Positions 63,910-64,000 of a stretch of 64,000 nucleotides of DNA are shown piece after piece. The stretch covers positions 1 through 64,000 of the forward strand of contig NZ_CAMKGL010000016.1 in assembly GCF_946227985.1 (NCBI RefSeq), read 5' to 3'. The notes beneath the pieces were generated by a model that saw only the letters and a list, made by a program, of their open reading frames with translations, made no database searches and had not been told where the DNA came from. The number at the start of each line of letters is the position of its first letter. Within the stretch, counting starts at the first letter, position 1. A program made the translations under genes and the position numbers. The DNA is from Serratia quinivorans (GTDB lineage Bacteria; Pseudomonadota; Gammaproteobacteria; Enterobacterales; Enterobacteriaceae).

Positions 63910-64000
63910 TTATTTCAGGTTAGTCTTGAAGAACGATGTCAGCTTAGCAAAAGGGATCAGGTCAGTGCGGTCATACAGATCGACATGGCCAGCCCCTGGA
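63910..64000 (-). CDS. Alpha/beta hydrolase, C-terminal end (partial)
   Basis: The last 29 codons (PGAGHVDLYD, then a KLTSFFKTNLK tail) match the end of dienelactone-hydrolase-like alpha/beta hydrolases of the YcjY type. The GHVDLYD His would be the catalytic His. The gene continues beyond the window. It lies directly before the cyclophilin-like gene, a pairing common in proteobacteria. Confidence 0.7.
   Translation of the reverse strand, partial: PGAGHVDLYDRTDLIPFAKLTSFFKTNLK

Overview
The window is chromosomal DNA of an Enterobacterales bacterium, most likely Serratia or a close relative. That genus call is inferred from protein similarity and gene order, not from a search. Its backbone is the conserved block known from E. 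coli and Yersinia: tRNA-Gly(CCC), lysS, prfB, recJ, dsbC, xerD, fldB, ygfX, sdhE, ygfZ, yqfA, then ygfF, gcvPHT, ubiI, ubiH, pepP, ygfB, zapA, ssrS, fau, serA, rpiA, argP, yggE and argO. Accessory genes fill the gaps.

Region 1-6430, on the 3' side of tRNA-Gly, is accessory and partly decayed. It holds the start of an IS3-like transposase, an HxlR regulator with an in-frame stop, a small membrane protein, an AraC regulator divergent from a short-chain dehydrogenase, a two-gene unit coding for a 2OG-Fe(II) dioxygenase and a cysteine-desulfurase-like enzyme, and a decayed pair. The pair is a metallopeptidase-like (HELGH) vgr/Rhs-associated protein with one stop and one frameshift, and an immunity-type lipoprotein with a stop just after its lipobox.

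Region 6434-21220 is mostly housekeeping: xerD-dsbC-recJ-prfB(frameshift)-lysS, fldB, and a minus-strand run sdhE-ygfX-creB-creC-creD with a perfect CreB tag before creD. It is followed by ygfZ, a DUF2165 protein, yqfA and an HD-domain nucleotidase. Region 21271-26168 is a catabolic-looking operon (DUF2848, amidase, dimeric alpha-beta barrel protein, MFS transporter) divergent from a GntR/FCD regulator. Region 26434-34271 holds ygfF, a PmrAB/QseBC-type two-component system with three phased TTAA boxes upstream, a quinone-oxidoreductase-like enzyme and a large autotransporter carrying a zinc-metallopeptidase domain.

Region 34467-50609 is the gcvTHP, ubiquinone, zapA/6S RNA/fau, serA, rpiA, argP and argO backbone. 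Region 50733-63374 is a sugar-acid island: an IclR repressor (YiaJ/PlaR type), a sugar ABC transporter, an SMP-30 lactonase, yiaK, yiaL, an MFS carrier, lyxK and three ula/sgb-type enzymes. Together they should turn a lactone or 2,3-diketo-L-gulonate into D-xylulose 5-phosphate. Two nearly identical 30-bp sites lie before the two promoters of this island and are its probable operators. The window ends in a periplasmic cyclophilin-like protein and the tail of an alpha/beta hydrolase.
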